Part shown: in pieces, positions 1 to 8,062 of the stretch
Layout: each line of letters opens with the position of its first letter
Numbering within the stretch: position 1 is the first letter of the stretch
Source of the DNA: Neisseriaceae bacterium
Lineage (GTDB): Bacteria > Pseudomonadota > Gammaproteobacteria > Burkholderiales > UBA11063
Assembly: GCA_003963245.1 (NCBI GenBank)
Contig: RXJX01000001.1
Location: 32,449 to 96,448 of the forward strand
Direction: 5' to 3'
Length of the DNA stretch: 64,000 nucleotides
The notes under the pieces: generated by a model
The model's input: the letters and a program-made list of their open reading frames with translations, nothing else
What the model was told of the DNA's origin: nothing
Databases searched by the model: none
Made by a program: the position numbers and the translations under genes

Positions 1-111
1 CGTAGCTAATTTGCGATAATCAAGTTCAATGTGACGATTCATATTCATTAATTGAATATTAAAATCAATGATATTTAATAATCGCTGCTTTTTTAACTCT
101 AAAGTTTCCAT
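1..111 (-). CDS. Partial CDS, N-terminal 37 residues, unknown
   Basis: An open frame starts with ATG at 111 and runs off the left edge, beginning METLELKKQRLLNIIDFN. An AGGAA ribosome-binding site lies about 7 nt upstream of the ATG, which supports a real start. The visible part is charged, helical and coiled-coil-like, with no recognisable motif. It is transcribed in the same direction as the HEPN/methyltransferase pair, so it could be a further member of that cluster. Function cannot be assigned from this fragment. Confidence 0.5.
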   Translation of the reverse strand, partial: METLELKKQRLLNIIDFNIQLMNMNRHIELDYRKLAT

Positions 112-257
112 TAGATATTCCTGAATTTGTTATTAGTTTTCGTTATTTTTGCTAATATAATTTCCATGCTATTCTAAAGTAAATACATGATTAATCACGC
201 TTGGTATAAGGCTTTTGTATTGGTATTCTTGGCGTAGCTCGCCAGCGGTTTAGTCAT

Positions 258-1736
258 TTATTTACCCCAAATTGGTATTTCTAGACTAATTGATTTGCCA
301 TCTGATTGTCGGTTATTTTCCTCTAGCTGTACAGCAAAGACCAAATATATAATGCATGACCGTACTAATTTTAGTACTTTAATTGTATCGTTTTCTAATT
401 GTTCAGACTCTATATAATCAGCATAGTCTTGTTCACAACATTGCTCATCATCTAAGATAAATTCCAATACATGTACCCAATTATGTTCTAAATTATTTCG
501 TAAATTTTTATAGTATTTGGCTTCACCTAAAAGTACGTCTTTTTTTATATTATCTTGGTTAAACATTGAATCATTGTTCAGTTCACAAGATACAAAATAT
601 AATGCTTTTATATATTTGTTACTTTGGAGAAAACTATTTAGATGGATTTCAAAAAATTTTGGCTTAAATTCAATTGTTCGGCAATTTTTCGTTTTAGCAA
701 TTTTTTCTTTGTCTAATTTTAAAAATGAAATTAGTAAGTTGACTAATTTATCTAAAACCCCAAAGGCTAATTTAAATGAGGTTTTTAGCCGTTCAGCTTT
801 ACCAGAGTAATCAGAATTATAATGATCTGATGCAAGCTTTAAATCTTTCTCCTCAAATTTAGGATATTTTTTACCAACGCCCTCATAAGACAAGTATCGA
901 GCAAAGCAAAATTCACGCTTTATATTTGCGAATGCAATTGCAAAATGAGGTTTCATAAATTTGCAACCTTCGCTAAACTTGGTTGCATAACTAGGGAACG
1001 TAATTGTATCTTTAGCATCAAAATACGAAAACACTAAGTCATTCATATGGTTGAGGAACAAAACATTTTCTAAACACCATGTTCGATATTGCTGTTCAGA
1101 TTTTCTGAATAAATCTTTTGATCCTGTGTCTTGTAACGCGCAAATATCATCTTCAACATGCTCATTTTCTTGTAATGGGTGTTGCATCAAAAAATCACTA
1201 ATTAATTTTTTTTGATAAGCATCAATGTGTGGGGAATTTTCTATATTCAATAACAATCGCTTAAATATAATAGCTTTTACAAAATAGTATTGTGCAATAT
1301 CTTTATTATCAATAATATGCCAAAGCTCACATAAATTATTAACTGCATGAATTAAACTGATTATTTTTGCTTCACTTGGCTTTACATGGTTTATAAACTT
1401 ATAATAAATGGAAATAGCCTCAATTAATCTTCCCATTTGTGCTAATTGATTAGCCTCATTGGTTTCGATTTGACAAACTAGCTCATAAAACTCAAACCTA
1501 TTGGCTGATACATATCTCTTTGCTAACCTAAATGAATTTAATGCTTGGACTTCATGATTACTTAGTGTTGCATATAAGTTACCAATACAATAATAAATAT
1601 AACCTATTTCATTATTATCTAGTAGGCCATCTATCATTTCAAAACAACTAATAATTTGGTTCTTGATTAAGTCTGGATCATTAACGGTAATCATTTCATC
1701 ACATTTTTGAGCTAAATCTAAAACTTTACTTTGCAT
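258..1736 (-). CDS. TPR-like plus LA2681-type HEPN protein (putative RNase)
   Basis: 492 residues. The first ~180 residues look like TPR-type helical repeats. The C-terminal half carries the signature of the LA2681-like HEPN family as I know it: a block around 214-236 (QQYRTWCLENVLFLN) and the motif R413-NNLE-H418, which fits the HEPN catalytic pattern Rx4-6H of metal-independent RNases. HEPN proteins of this kind are widespread in toxin-antitoxin, abortive-infection and defence loci. The ATG overlaps the stop of the upstream methyltransferase by one base (TAATG), so the two are translationally coupled. Family assignment is from recalled sequence pattern; RNase activity and a role with the methyltransferase are inference. 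Confidence 0.72.
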   Translation of the reverse strand: MQSKVLDLAQKCDEMITVNDPDLIKNQIISCFEMIDGLLDNNEIGYIYYCIGNLYATLSNHEVQALNSFRLAKRYVSANRFEFYELVCQIETNEANQLAQMGRLIEAISIYYKFINHVKPSEAKIISLIHAVNNLCELWHIIDNKDIAQYYFVKAIIFKRLLLNIENSPHIDAYQKKLISDFLMQHPLQENEHVEDDICALQDTGSKDLFRKSEQQYRTWCLENVLFLNHMNDLVFSYFDAKDTITFPSYATKFSEGCKFMKPHFAIAFANIKREFCFARYLSYEGVGKKYPKFEEKDLKLASDHYNSDYSGKAERLKTSFKLAFGVLDKLVNLLISFLKLDKEKIAKTKNCRTIEFKPKFFEIHLNSFLQSNKYIKALYFVSCELNNDSMFNQDNIKKDVLLGEAKYYKNLRNNLEHNWVHVLEFILDDEQCCEQDYADYIESEQLENDTIKVLKLVRSCIIYLVFAVQLEENNRQSDGKSISLEIPIWGK

Positions 1737-4399
1737 TACTTCCCACTTTTTGAGGCCATTTGTTCGTAGAGGGTGAAGAGGTGCTCAAGGCGTTCTTCAT
1801 CGGAGATAAACGGTTTAGGGCGGTAGCATTGTTCGATGGCAATATCTAGATTGTGGTGTGCTTGGCGCAAACCATCTGGCATTTTGTCAGGATCGTACAG
1901 TTCCGCAAGTGTTTTTTCAGAGTGTTTTTCGCGCTCGTCCAAGACCTCAAAAACATACATTTCAATGCGTTTTTTTTGATCTGCGCTGATATCTGGGAAT
2001 GGAAAAGTGTTATAACATAGCGTTGATGAGTAACGGATACGCGTTTCTAATCTCCCAGCAACAGCTCGAACCCACGCCATGTGCATTTTTGAAGAAATAA
2101 CGCCAAATATCCAAGGTTCTGGATCATAAATAGCTAAATTAGGAGCAACTATTACAGTATCTTCATTCAAAAAACCCATCGGAATATACTCTCTCCGCTC
2201 AGATGATACACTAGGAATAATTATTGAATTACCCTTTTTATGTCGTATTTCGCCAAATTTATAAGGTTGATCTGCTAATACATTTGTTGCCGCTCTTTTA
2301 CTAGTTAAACGAACATTATGAACCTTATCTATTCTTTGTTTAATTTTTGGTATTGAAAAGGCCAAATCTTTCAGTTCATCAGTAATCCACAGACAATATT
2401 TTTTCTCGCCACGAATAAATTCTTGAGAACCTAACAGCTTTTTTATTAAGGGTTTTGTATTAGGATATTTTTCAATAATATCATGATATTCTTGAGGTGT
2501 TAAAAATAAATTGCCAGCATCGTTAGCCATACTACCAAAGCACATTTCAGATAGGCTTGAAATTGGTCGTGAATGCTTAGAAATATAAATATTTTTTGCA
2601 TCTAACAGATATGGATTAATATTTTTTACTTGCGTAATGCTATTATCTTGAAAAATATATTTGGATTCAGAGGACACATTTCTAAGCCCAATAATAGCAA
2701 CTGTAACGCCAGCATTACTTTTAGCATTATTAGCCCATTTAAAAGATAAATGAGCAAAACTAATTTCTATATTAAATTTGAACATATGAGACCAAAGCAA
2801 AGAGACCTGTTCCCCCTGACAAATTGAATTAGTTGTTACAAAAGCAGATTTAATTTTAAATGTCTCAATATATCTGCCTGCTTTAAAAAACCATGCTGCA
2901 ATATAGTCTAGATTATTGTATCCATTAATTCCATCAAAAATTAGGGACATATCATACTTTTGGCTTTCATTTTGTAACCTTGCACCCAAATACGGTGGAT
3001 TACCCAATATATAAATCTCGTCATCTGGAGTTTTAGGGCAAATCTCCTCCCAATCAATCCGGCAAGCATTAGCACAGACAATATTACCACTATCTTTGAG
3101 AGGTAACGGCGGAAGTGTTCTACCAAATTCTTTCTCAAAACGCATATTCATCTGATGTTCAGCCAACCATAGCGATAGTTTGGCAATTTCATGGGCGAAA
3201 TCATCAATTTCTATACCATAAAAATTATGCAGCTGAATCTGTGAAAATAACATTGAGGCTTTGCCAGTTAGTTCATCTATCCGCTGCATGATTGATATTT
3301 CAAGACTACGCAGCTCTTTATAGGCAATAATCAGAAAATTACCCGAGCCACATGCTGGATCAAAAATCTTGATTTTGGCGATTCTAGCTAATAACTTCTC
3401 GAGCTTGGCTTTACTCTCAGATGCTTTGGTAAACTCTTCCTTTAGCTCATTTAAAAATAGTGGTTCAATCACTTTCATGATATTAGGTACCGAGGTATAG
3501 TGCATGCCCAAGCCACTACGTTGTTTGGCATCTACTACTGCCTGCATCATCGAACCGAAAATATCTGGATTGATTACCGACCAGTCAAGATCACCACTTT
3601 CCAAGAGTAACTGACGAGATTTAAAACTGAATTTAGGGACTGGATAACTATCCCGGAATAAACCACCATTAACATACGGAAACTTAGCGATATAATCAGG
3701 GAGATTAGCACGCTCTTTCTGATTCATTAGCGCAAAGATTTTATCCAGATACTGGTGTACATCCGAACCATCTGACTGGGTATAGCTTTTGATGGCATTA
3801 GTAAATTGCTTCTCGGCAAAGATACCAGTATCCTCAGCAAAAAAGCAGAATAATAGCCTAGACAAAAACACATTCAAGCTATGCAATTGCTCTTTGCTTG
3901 TAAATTCTGGGTTATCCTTACGTATCTCATCAAAGAGTTTTGCCATTTTTTCGGCAGCTTTGACATCCGCTGGATTTTCGCCCTGATAAGTAGCTTTTTC
4001 CATACCTGCCCACGGCAGGAAAAAATCAAAATGTTTAGCTAATTCATTAAAGCCTATATCCAGAGTATCTAGCGTTTTGGTATCTAGTGCAAGTAGCTGT
4101 TGGAAATCAGTAACGATAACAAAGCGCGGATCATTTTTTAGTAGTTGCGGATTACTACGGATACTCTCAATAGTTTGATAGAGTTCAGCTGTGGCAGTGG
4201 GCTTAAAATAAAGCTTCTTTTTCCATAAGATCTCGCCAGCTGTTTTGGACAGGTTTTTATCACCTTTTTGTAAGCGAGCAATTGATGCTTTTGCTAAGCC
4301 AAAAGCCAGTAAAAAATCATAAATAAAGGTTTGCTGATTAATCTCGCCATCACAAAGATTAGCCACATTCTGTTCGATTTGAGTTATGTTTATCATCAT
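1736..4399 (-). CDS. MmeI/YeeA-like class I DNA (adenine) methyltransferase
   Basis: 887 residues, a large gamma-type N6-adenine methyltransferase. AdoMet-binding motif I FDPACGSGNFL lies at 346-356 and catalytic motif IV NPPY at 467-470. A YTSVPNIMKV segment at 301-310 precedes the methylase core as in MmeI-like enzymes, and residues ~550-770 would be the target-recognition region. The N-terminal domain corresponds to the MmeI_N position, but I see no D-x(n)-ExK nuclease motif: the equivalent stretch reads EILWKKKLYFKP. It may therefore modify without cutting, or rely on a partner. It is overlapped by the HEPN gene, suggesting a two-gene modification/defence operon on an accessory island. 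Confidence 0.8.
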   Translation of the reverse strand: MMINITQIEQNVANLCDGEINQQTFIYDFLLAFGLAKASIARLQKGDKNLSKTAGEILWKKKLYFKPTATAELYQTIESIRSNPQLLKNDPRFVIVTDFQQLLALDTKTLDTLDIGFNELAKHFDFFLPWAGMEKATYQGENPADVKAAEKMAKLFDEIRKDNPEFTSKEQLHSLNVFLSRLLFCFFAEDTGIFAEKQFTNAIKSYTQSDGSDVHQYLDKIFALMNQKERANLPDYIAKFPYVNGGLFRDSYPVPKFSFKSRQLLLESGDLDWSVINPDIFGSMMQAVVDAKQRSGLGMHYTSVPNIMKVIEPLFLNELKEEFTKASESKAKLEKLLARIAKIKIFDPACGSGNFLIIAYKELRSLEISIMQRIDELTGKASMLFSQIQLHNFYGIEIDDFAHEIAKLSLWLAEHQMNMRFEKEFGRTLPPLPLKDSGNIVCANACRIDWEEICPKTPDDEIYILGNPPYLGARLQNESQKYDMSLIFDGINGYNNLDYIAAWFFKAGRYIETFKIKSAFVTTNSICQGEQVSLLWSHMFKFNIEISFAHLSFKWANNAKSNAGVTVAIIGLRNVSSESKYIFQDNSITQVKNINPYLLDAKNIYISKHSRPISSLSEMCFGSMANDAGNLFLTPQEYHDIIEKYPNTKPLIKKLLGSQEFIRGEKKYCLWITDELKDLAFSIPKIKQRIDKVHNVRLTSKRAATNVLADQPYKFGEIRHKKGNSIIIPSVSSERREYIPMGFLNEDTVIVAPNLAIYDPEPWIFGVISSKMHMAWVRAVAGRLETRIRYSSTLCYNTFPFPDISADQKKRIEMYVFEVLDEREKHSEKTLAELYDPDKMPDGLRQAHHNLDIAIEQCYRPKPFISDEERLEHLFTLYEQMASKSGK

Positions 4400-4469
4400 A
4401 GTTTGATTAGTTAATCATCGGTTTTAAAGTTATTATTGTAGAATATATAAATTTTACCATATTATATTA

Positions 4470-4580
4470 ATGCAACATATGCTTATCCATATATTCGGAG
4501 CTTTTTTAGCTATAGTTATCGCGCTGGCTACGGGCATGGCGGGTTTTGCTTGCAAAACTGGGGTTCAGCGCATTAATTAG
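4470..4580 (+). CDS. Small hydrophobic ORF, 36 aa
   Basis: ATG at 4470 (a second in-frame ATG lies at 4479) to TAG at 4578-4580. It encodes a 36-residue peptide with one continuous hydrophobic stretch (FGAFLAIVIALATGMAGFA) followed by a short polar tail. No good Shine-Dalgarno is visible. The stop codon is followed immediately by a perfect 12-bp hairpin, so the unit looks like a self-contained small transcript. It lies between the methyltransferase start and an orphan gene, opposite in strand to both. It could be a small membrane protein (holin or type I toxin style) or chance; no family recognised. Confidence 0.3.
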   Translation: MQHMLIHIFGAFLAIVIALATGMAGFACKTGVQRIN

Positions 4581-4608
4581 ATTAGGCTTAGGTTATCCTA
4601 AGCCTAAT
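4581..4608. terminator. Perfect 12-bp hairpin between opposing genes
   Basis: ATTAGGCTTAGG / CCTAAGCCTAAT with loop TTAT. It sits between the 3' ends of the small + strand ORF (ends 4580) and the - strand orphan gene (ends 4619), where a bidirectional terminator is expected. Neither side has a strong T-tract, so termination efficiency is uncertain. Confidence 0.5.
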
Positions 4609-4618
4609 TCGTTATTGG

Positions 4619-4957
4619 CTATAAGTAGCAATATAAGCCAGTTTCTTGTTCAAACAGTGGGATTAAATCTTCTGCATAAACATCATTGATCTGCTTGATT
4701 ATCTGGTTTTCGGTATCTTTTCTGGTATTGATAAAGGTATATTCATATAAATCTAACCCAATATTGTAGGTGATAAGGACTAGATTAATATTGTTCCTGA
4801 TTTTAATATCAGCTGGTAGTTTACATTGTAATACTGGCTGATTTTTGTTATTGATGTTATAGGATAATTTAGCTCCGGTCATGGTAGTAAATCTACTACT
4901 GCCTAATTGTGTATAAATGGTTTGAACAATTTCTTTAGCATATTCTTTATCGGTCAT
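4619..4957 (-). CDS. Hypothetical protein, 112 aa
   Basis: Soluble 112-residue protein beginning MTDKEYAKEIVQTIYTQLG, with no signal peptide or membrane segment. A purine-rich GGAG sequence shortly upstream of the ATG is a plausible ribosome-binding site. It lies downstream of the J-domain gene with about 90 bp between them and the same orientation, so the two probably form one transcript. The alternating beta-strand and helix pattern suggests a small alpha/beta fold. I do not recognise a family. Its position in an element with replication and conjugation genes makes an accessory plasmid/ICE function likely, but none is demonstrated. Confidence 0.6.
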   Translation of the reverse strand: MTDKEYAKEIVQTIYTQLGSSRFTTMTGAKLSYNINNKNQPVLQCKLPADIKIRNNINLVLITYNIGLDLYEYTFINTRKDTENQIIKQINDVYAEDLIPLFEQETGLYCYL

Positions 4958-5046
4958 ATTGATTGGCTCCTGTGGTTTAATTGGTATTTGATTTTGTTTT
5001 GTTCTTTGTCTGGTTGTTTAACTAAGTGGGATTACTTCCCACTAAA

Positions 5047-5550
5047 TTAGTTAATTACTGGCTGTAATTCAGTTTCAATGATTTTGCTGCCATAATCCTT
5101 GCGGATTTGTTTCATTGATTTAGAGCCGCGCTTATAGTTCGTTATATTGATGGTTGGGCTCCAATACCATGATTTTTTAGCTCCAGAGAATTTAAAACCT
5201 AGATTACTGATAGTTTCTCTATGAGGATAAGTATTACCAGATAACCATACCCAATAGCCGCAAACTTCGATAATTACGCCATGTAAGGTTTTTAGAGTAT
5301 CCAAAAAGCTAAAATCAAAGTTATTTGCTGTTTCGTTATTGTCCTGATTAATATCCAGTGTTTGATTAGTTTCAAAGTATTTGCATAATTCAGCAAAAGC
5401 AGTATTGATTAATTGCATGGTTTCAGTATTCCCACCCTTATCAGGATGATTAATACTAGCTAGCTTTCTATAAACCTGTTTAATATTATTGATAGTATAT
5501 TGACCATTTTCTAAGCCAAAGATAACAATTGCATTTTCCAGTTTATTCAT
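5047..5550 (-). CDS. J-domain protein of a mobile element
   Basis: 167 residues from the ATG at 5550. A GGAGTGG Shine-Dalgarno 6-8 nt upstream favours this start over the in-frame ATG at 5574. Residues ~1-60 form a J domain with YRKLASINHPDKGG, the HPD signature that stimulates Hsp70 (DnaK) ATPase. The C-terminal part (WVWLSGNTYPHRETISNLGFKF, aromatic-rich, ending KSWYWSP) is a small domain that I associate with J proteins of plasmids and integrative elements rather than with housekeeping DnaJ. No G/F region or zinc cysteines are present. A role in element replication or in remodelling an initiator by host DnaK is inference. Confidence 0.75.
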   Translation of the reverse strand: MNKLENAIVIFGLENGQYTINNIKQVYRKLASINHPDKGGNTETMQLINTAFAELCKYFETNQTLDINQDNNETANNFDFSFLDTLKTLHGVIIEVCGYWVWLSGNTYPHRETISNLGFKFSGAKKSWYWSPTINITNYKRGSKSMKQIRKDYGSKIIETELQPVIN

Positions 5551-6196
5551 GATTACCACTCCATAAAGACACATATTTACTGAAGCGCCAACGGGCGCTA
5601 TTTACCGACTAATTAAGCCAAACACAGGTTATTTGATTCCAAAGGATAATCCTTTGGCTGCCAGAGGCATATCATCCAAACCAGCATATTTTTTCTTTTG
5701 CGGCTTAATGGCGATACTAAAAAGCATGTACATGTGTTTGCCAGTGCGATTGCGCCAACACGAAAGTTTTTAAAATTGTTTTATGGAGTTTACGAAGTAA
5801 AAGAATTTATAAAAGTTTGGTGCACACCAGAACCATAATTAGCAATTGATAAAAATCTGCTAATTAACTGGTTTCTGGTAGTGTCGTTCATGAAGATTAT
5901 TAGTGAGGATTACCGAGCTAATAATTTCACACTCGGCAAGCCGAAACATGGACATGCTTTATCGGCGTTATAATGTTAGCCGCAAAAGAAAAAATAAATA
6001 AAACAAACCCAAAAATTATATTTTTTTGCAAAAAGGGGGTAGAATATTATTAGCCCGCGCTAGAGAATTACTATCTATTAAGAAAAGTATAAACGATGTA
6101 GAGATTTTTCGATAAAGCTCGTTAATTAGTGCTTATTAAAGTATCTAAATGATAATTAATGCTATAATTTACTCATCAGTATAAAAGCACACCATT
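5551..6196. other. 646-bp non-coding segment with several palindromes
   Basis: No convincing gene is seen. The segment holds a short hairpin AGCGCC-aacg-GGCGCT (5584-5599), a palindrome CCAAAGGA-taa-TCCTTTGG (5639-5657), a long imperfect hairpin at 5827-5878, and an A+T-rich tract around 5990-6035. A TATAAT -10 box at 6163-6168 is placed to drive the gene at 6197. Such clustering of palindromes beside an AT-rich tract fits a replication or transfer origin of the element, but no nick site or iteron array was identified. Confidence 0.45.
5827..5878. repeat. Long imperfect inverted repeat
   Basis: CCAGAACCATAATTAGCA (5827-5844) is complementary to TGCTAATTAACTGGTTTCTGG (5858-5878) apart from small bulges, leaving a ~13-nt A+T-rich loop. 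It is not placed as a terminator of any gene and lies inside the 646-bp gap of the mobile element. Confidence 0.55.
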
Positions 6197-7219
6197 ATGA
6201 TGAATCGAAAAATAAGATATTTATATAAATACCTCAAAATACAATCTTTCAAAAACAATATTAATCTTTTTTTATTTTTAAGTATTTCAATAATTTTAAT
6301 AGATATTCTATTTAGCCCTTTTCTTAATATAGCTAAGTCATCTTTTATTGCAGAAATTAAAAACGTTATTTTTAATCTGGTTATTGGGTATATTGTAAGT
6401 TATATATTTTATTATCTCACTGTAGTCATTAAAGAAATCGAGCAAAAAAAAAGGACATATGAAAATATTATAAGTTTGAATAATAGACTTGTTTATGATA
6501 CTTTAAATATGTACCTATATTTATTTAGGGTATACAATAGGAAATTCCATCGTAAATTACTTGAAGATAATTATCAAATTTATTTACCAGCTGAAAATAT
6601 CCAAATACAAACAAATGATGAACTTGTTAAAATGCTCATAGCTAAAAATTACCCTTATATTAGTGAAAGTCTAATTAATAAATTTGGAAATCAATTTAAC
6701 GTAAAGCATCTTTTAGATCACATGTTGACAAATTTAGAAAGTATAGCTAAAACTAAACCCAATCATAATTTGGTTAGTGTTCATAATTTATATTTTACAG
6801 AGCAAGAGTTAATAGAGGTTGGAAAGTGGTTGACCTATCGTGATAAGGTTGACTGTATTAAAGCAGATAACATAATGTCTTCAAAGCCTCCATTCCAATA
6901 CTGGGGTGTTAATGAATACATTATTCGGTCGCTAAATAATATGAAAAATCAAATCACAAAAATAAGAGATCATTCTCAGTTCCTTCCGATTGATTACTTA
7001 GAACTACTCAATACTCTTGAGCAAAATATGAATTTGAACTTTTTATTTTCAATTTTGAACCAAGCAGAAGATTATCCATTGCAAAGATCTATAATGGAGT
7101 TGCTATTCATCATTTATTCAAATATAAATGAATTAAGATTTGCGGGTATAAGGCTGAATGTTGAGTTAAATAGATTGAAAAAAAAGTCTCTATTAAAGCA
7201 TGTATTTAGTGGTAGGTAA
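6197..7219 (+). CDS. Membrane-anchored hypothetical protein, 340 aa
   Basis: Two N-terminal hydrophobic segments (about residues 22-45 and 52-78) are followed by a ~260-residue cytosolic, helix-rich and charged region; the C-terminal end is lysine-rich. It is strongly A+T-rich compared with the core genes to the right, consistent with accessory DNA. A TATAAT box lies ~30 bp upstream, but no clear Shine-Dalgarno is seen, so the start could also be the second ATG at 6200. It is the only long + strand gene of the element, flanked by non-coding DNA and a bidirectional terminator, so it is a monocistronic cargo gene. Architecture (2 TM plus helical effector region) would suit an abortive-infection or defence effector, but no family is recognised. 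Confidence 0.6.
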   Translation: MMNRKIRYLYKYLKIQSFKNNINLFLFLSISIILIDILFSPFLNIAKSSFIAEIKNVIFNLVIGYIVSYIFYYLTVVIKEIEQKKRTYENIISLNNRLVYDTLNMYLYLFRVYNRKFHRKLLEDNYQIYLPAENIQIQTNDELVKMLIAKNYPYISESLINKFGNQFNVKHLLDHMLTNLESIAKTKPNHNLVSVHNLYFTEQELIEVGKWLTYRDKVDCIKADNIMSSKPPFQYWGVNEYIIRSLNNMKNQITKIRDHSQFLPIDYLELLNTLEQNMNLNFLFSILNQAEDYPLQRSIMELLFIIYSNINELRFAGIRLNVELNRLKKKSLLKHVFSGR

Positions 7220-7228
7220 TGGCTTTAT

Positions 7229-7260
7229 AAAGAGGTAGCCTTTATTTAGGCTACCTCTTT
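7229..7260. terminator. Bidirectional Rho-independent terminator
   Basis: Perfect 12-bp stem AAAGAGGTAGCC / GGCTACCTCTTT with an 8-nt loop. It lies between convergent genes and overlaps the TAA stop of the - strand gene. Short A/T runs flank both sides. Confidence 0.8.
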
Positions 7261-8062
7261 ATAAAAATGTGAAAAAATTTGTATTGTTCAAATATTTCTC
7301 AGTTTTCCCCTTCCGATAAATAAACTCAATACTTCCAAATAAATGCTGAAGCTTGCTAGCAAACCCCGGCTCAGTATAATAGATAACCTTCTTGATAATG
7401 CCACGCTCTTTGATGTCCATATATTGCCCGATAATCTCCTGATAACGCTTTCTGGATTTAATCGTTCTTTCGTACTCAATAGCAATTTTATTGTCTTCCG
7501 GATCAAAACAGGTATAGTCTGGAATAGTTGGTACTTTCTCATTACGCTTTTTGAGAATCCGGCTTAACTGCCAAGAACTCTGGAAATTAGTATATCCCTG
7601 AACTTCCAGATTTAGCCGGATTTGCTGTAGCTTCAGGTCATGATACACTGTTGCTGGATTAACCCGATTAACTTCACGTAATTCAGGAATATCTTCATTT
7701 TCATATAAAGCAAACATTATTCCGGTATTAGTTGGCTGAAATACCGATATTGATCTGGCTAGACCAATATCAACCTCAACTCGGTTTAAATAGCCTTTAT
7801 CACATAAATGTCGGCATATCCTGCTGGATGTCTGCTTAGGAACGTTTAATAATCTGGCTATATTTTCCAAACTGGAATAATTCTCATCTATAAGAAACCT
7901 TAACACCCTAATAATTCGCTGATTAAATATAGCCATTTTCTCAGCATGAGGTAGCCTAGAACAGGTAATCAGATTTTGCGGTGCTGGCTTTTTGGTTCTG
8001 ACTGTTTCTGGCTGCATTGTTATTAGCTGATTCTGATTGAGATTCTGAGTATTGGTTTGCAT
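7259..8062 (-). CDS. Replication-relaxation family protein
   Basis: 267 residues. Residues ~45-105 form a winged helix-turn-helix (IARLLNVPKQTSSRICRHL) and the C-terminal half holds a nuclease-like core containing IAIEYERTIKSRKRY, the acidic/lysine pattern I associate with the Replic_Relax family of plasmid replication and DNA-relaxation proteins. A strong CGGAGA Shine-Dalgarno 7 nt before the ATG at 8062 fixes the start although this overlaps the coupling-protein gene by 107 bp in another frame. Together with that gene it would form the mobilization module, this protein supplying origin recognition or relaxase-like function. Family assignment is moderate; the relaxase role is inference. Confidence 0.68.
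   Translation of the reverse strand: MQTNTQNLNQNQLITMQPETVRTKKPAPQNLITCSRLPHAEKMAIFNQRIIRVLRFLIDENYSSLENIARLLNVPKQTSSRICRHLCDKGYLNRVEVDIGLARSISVFQPTNTGIMFALYENEDIPELREVNRVNPATVYHDLKLQQIRLNLEVQGYTNFQSSWQLSRILKKRNEKVPTIPDYTCFDPEDNKIAIEYERTIKSRKRYQEIIGQYMDIKERGIIKKVIYYTEPGFASKLQHLFGSIEFIYRKGKTEKYLNNTNFFTFL

Noticed and set aside
1736..4399. Ordinary type IIG restriction-modification enzyme
   Set aside because: The N-terminal nuclease motif D-x-ExK expected in active MmeI-like enzymes was not found, though a divergent one cannot be excluded.
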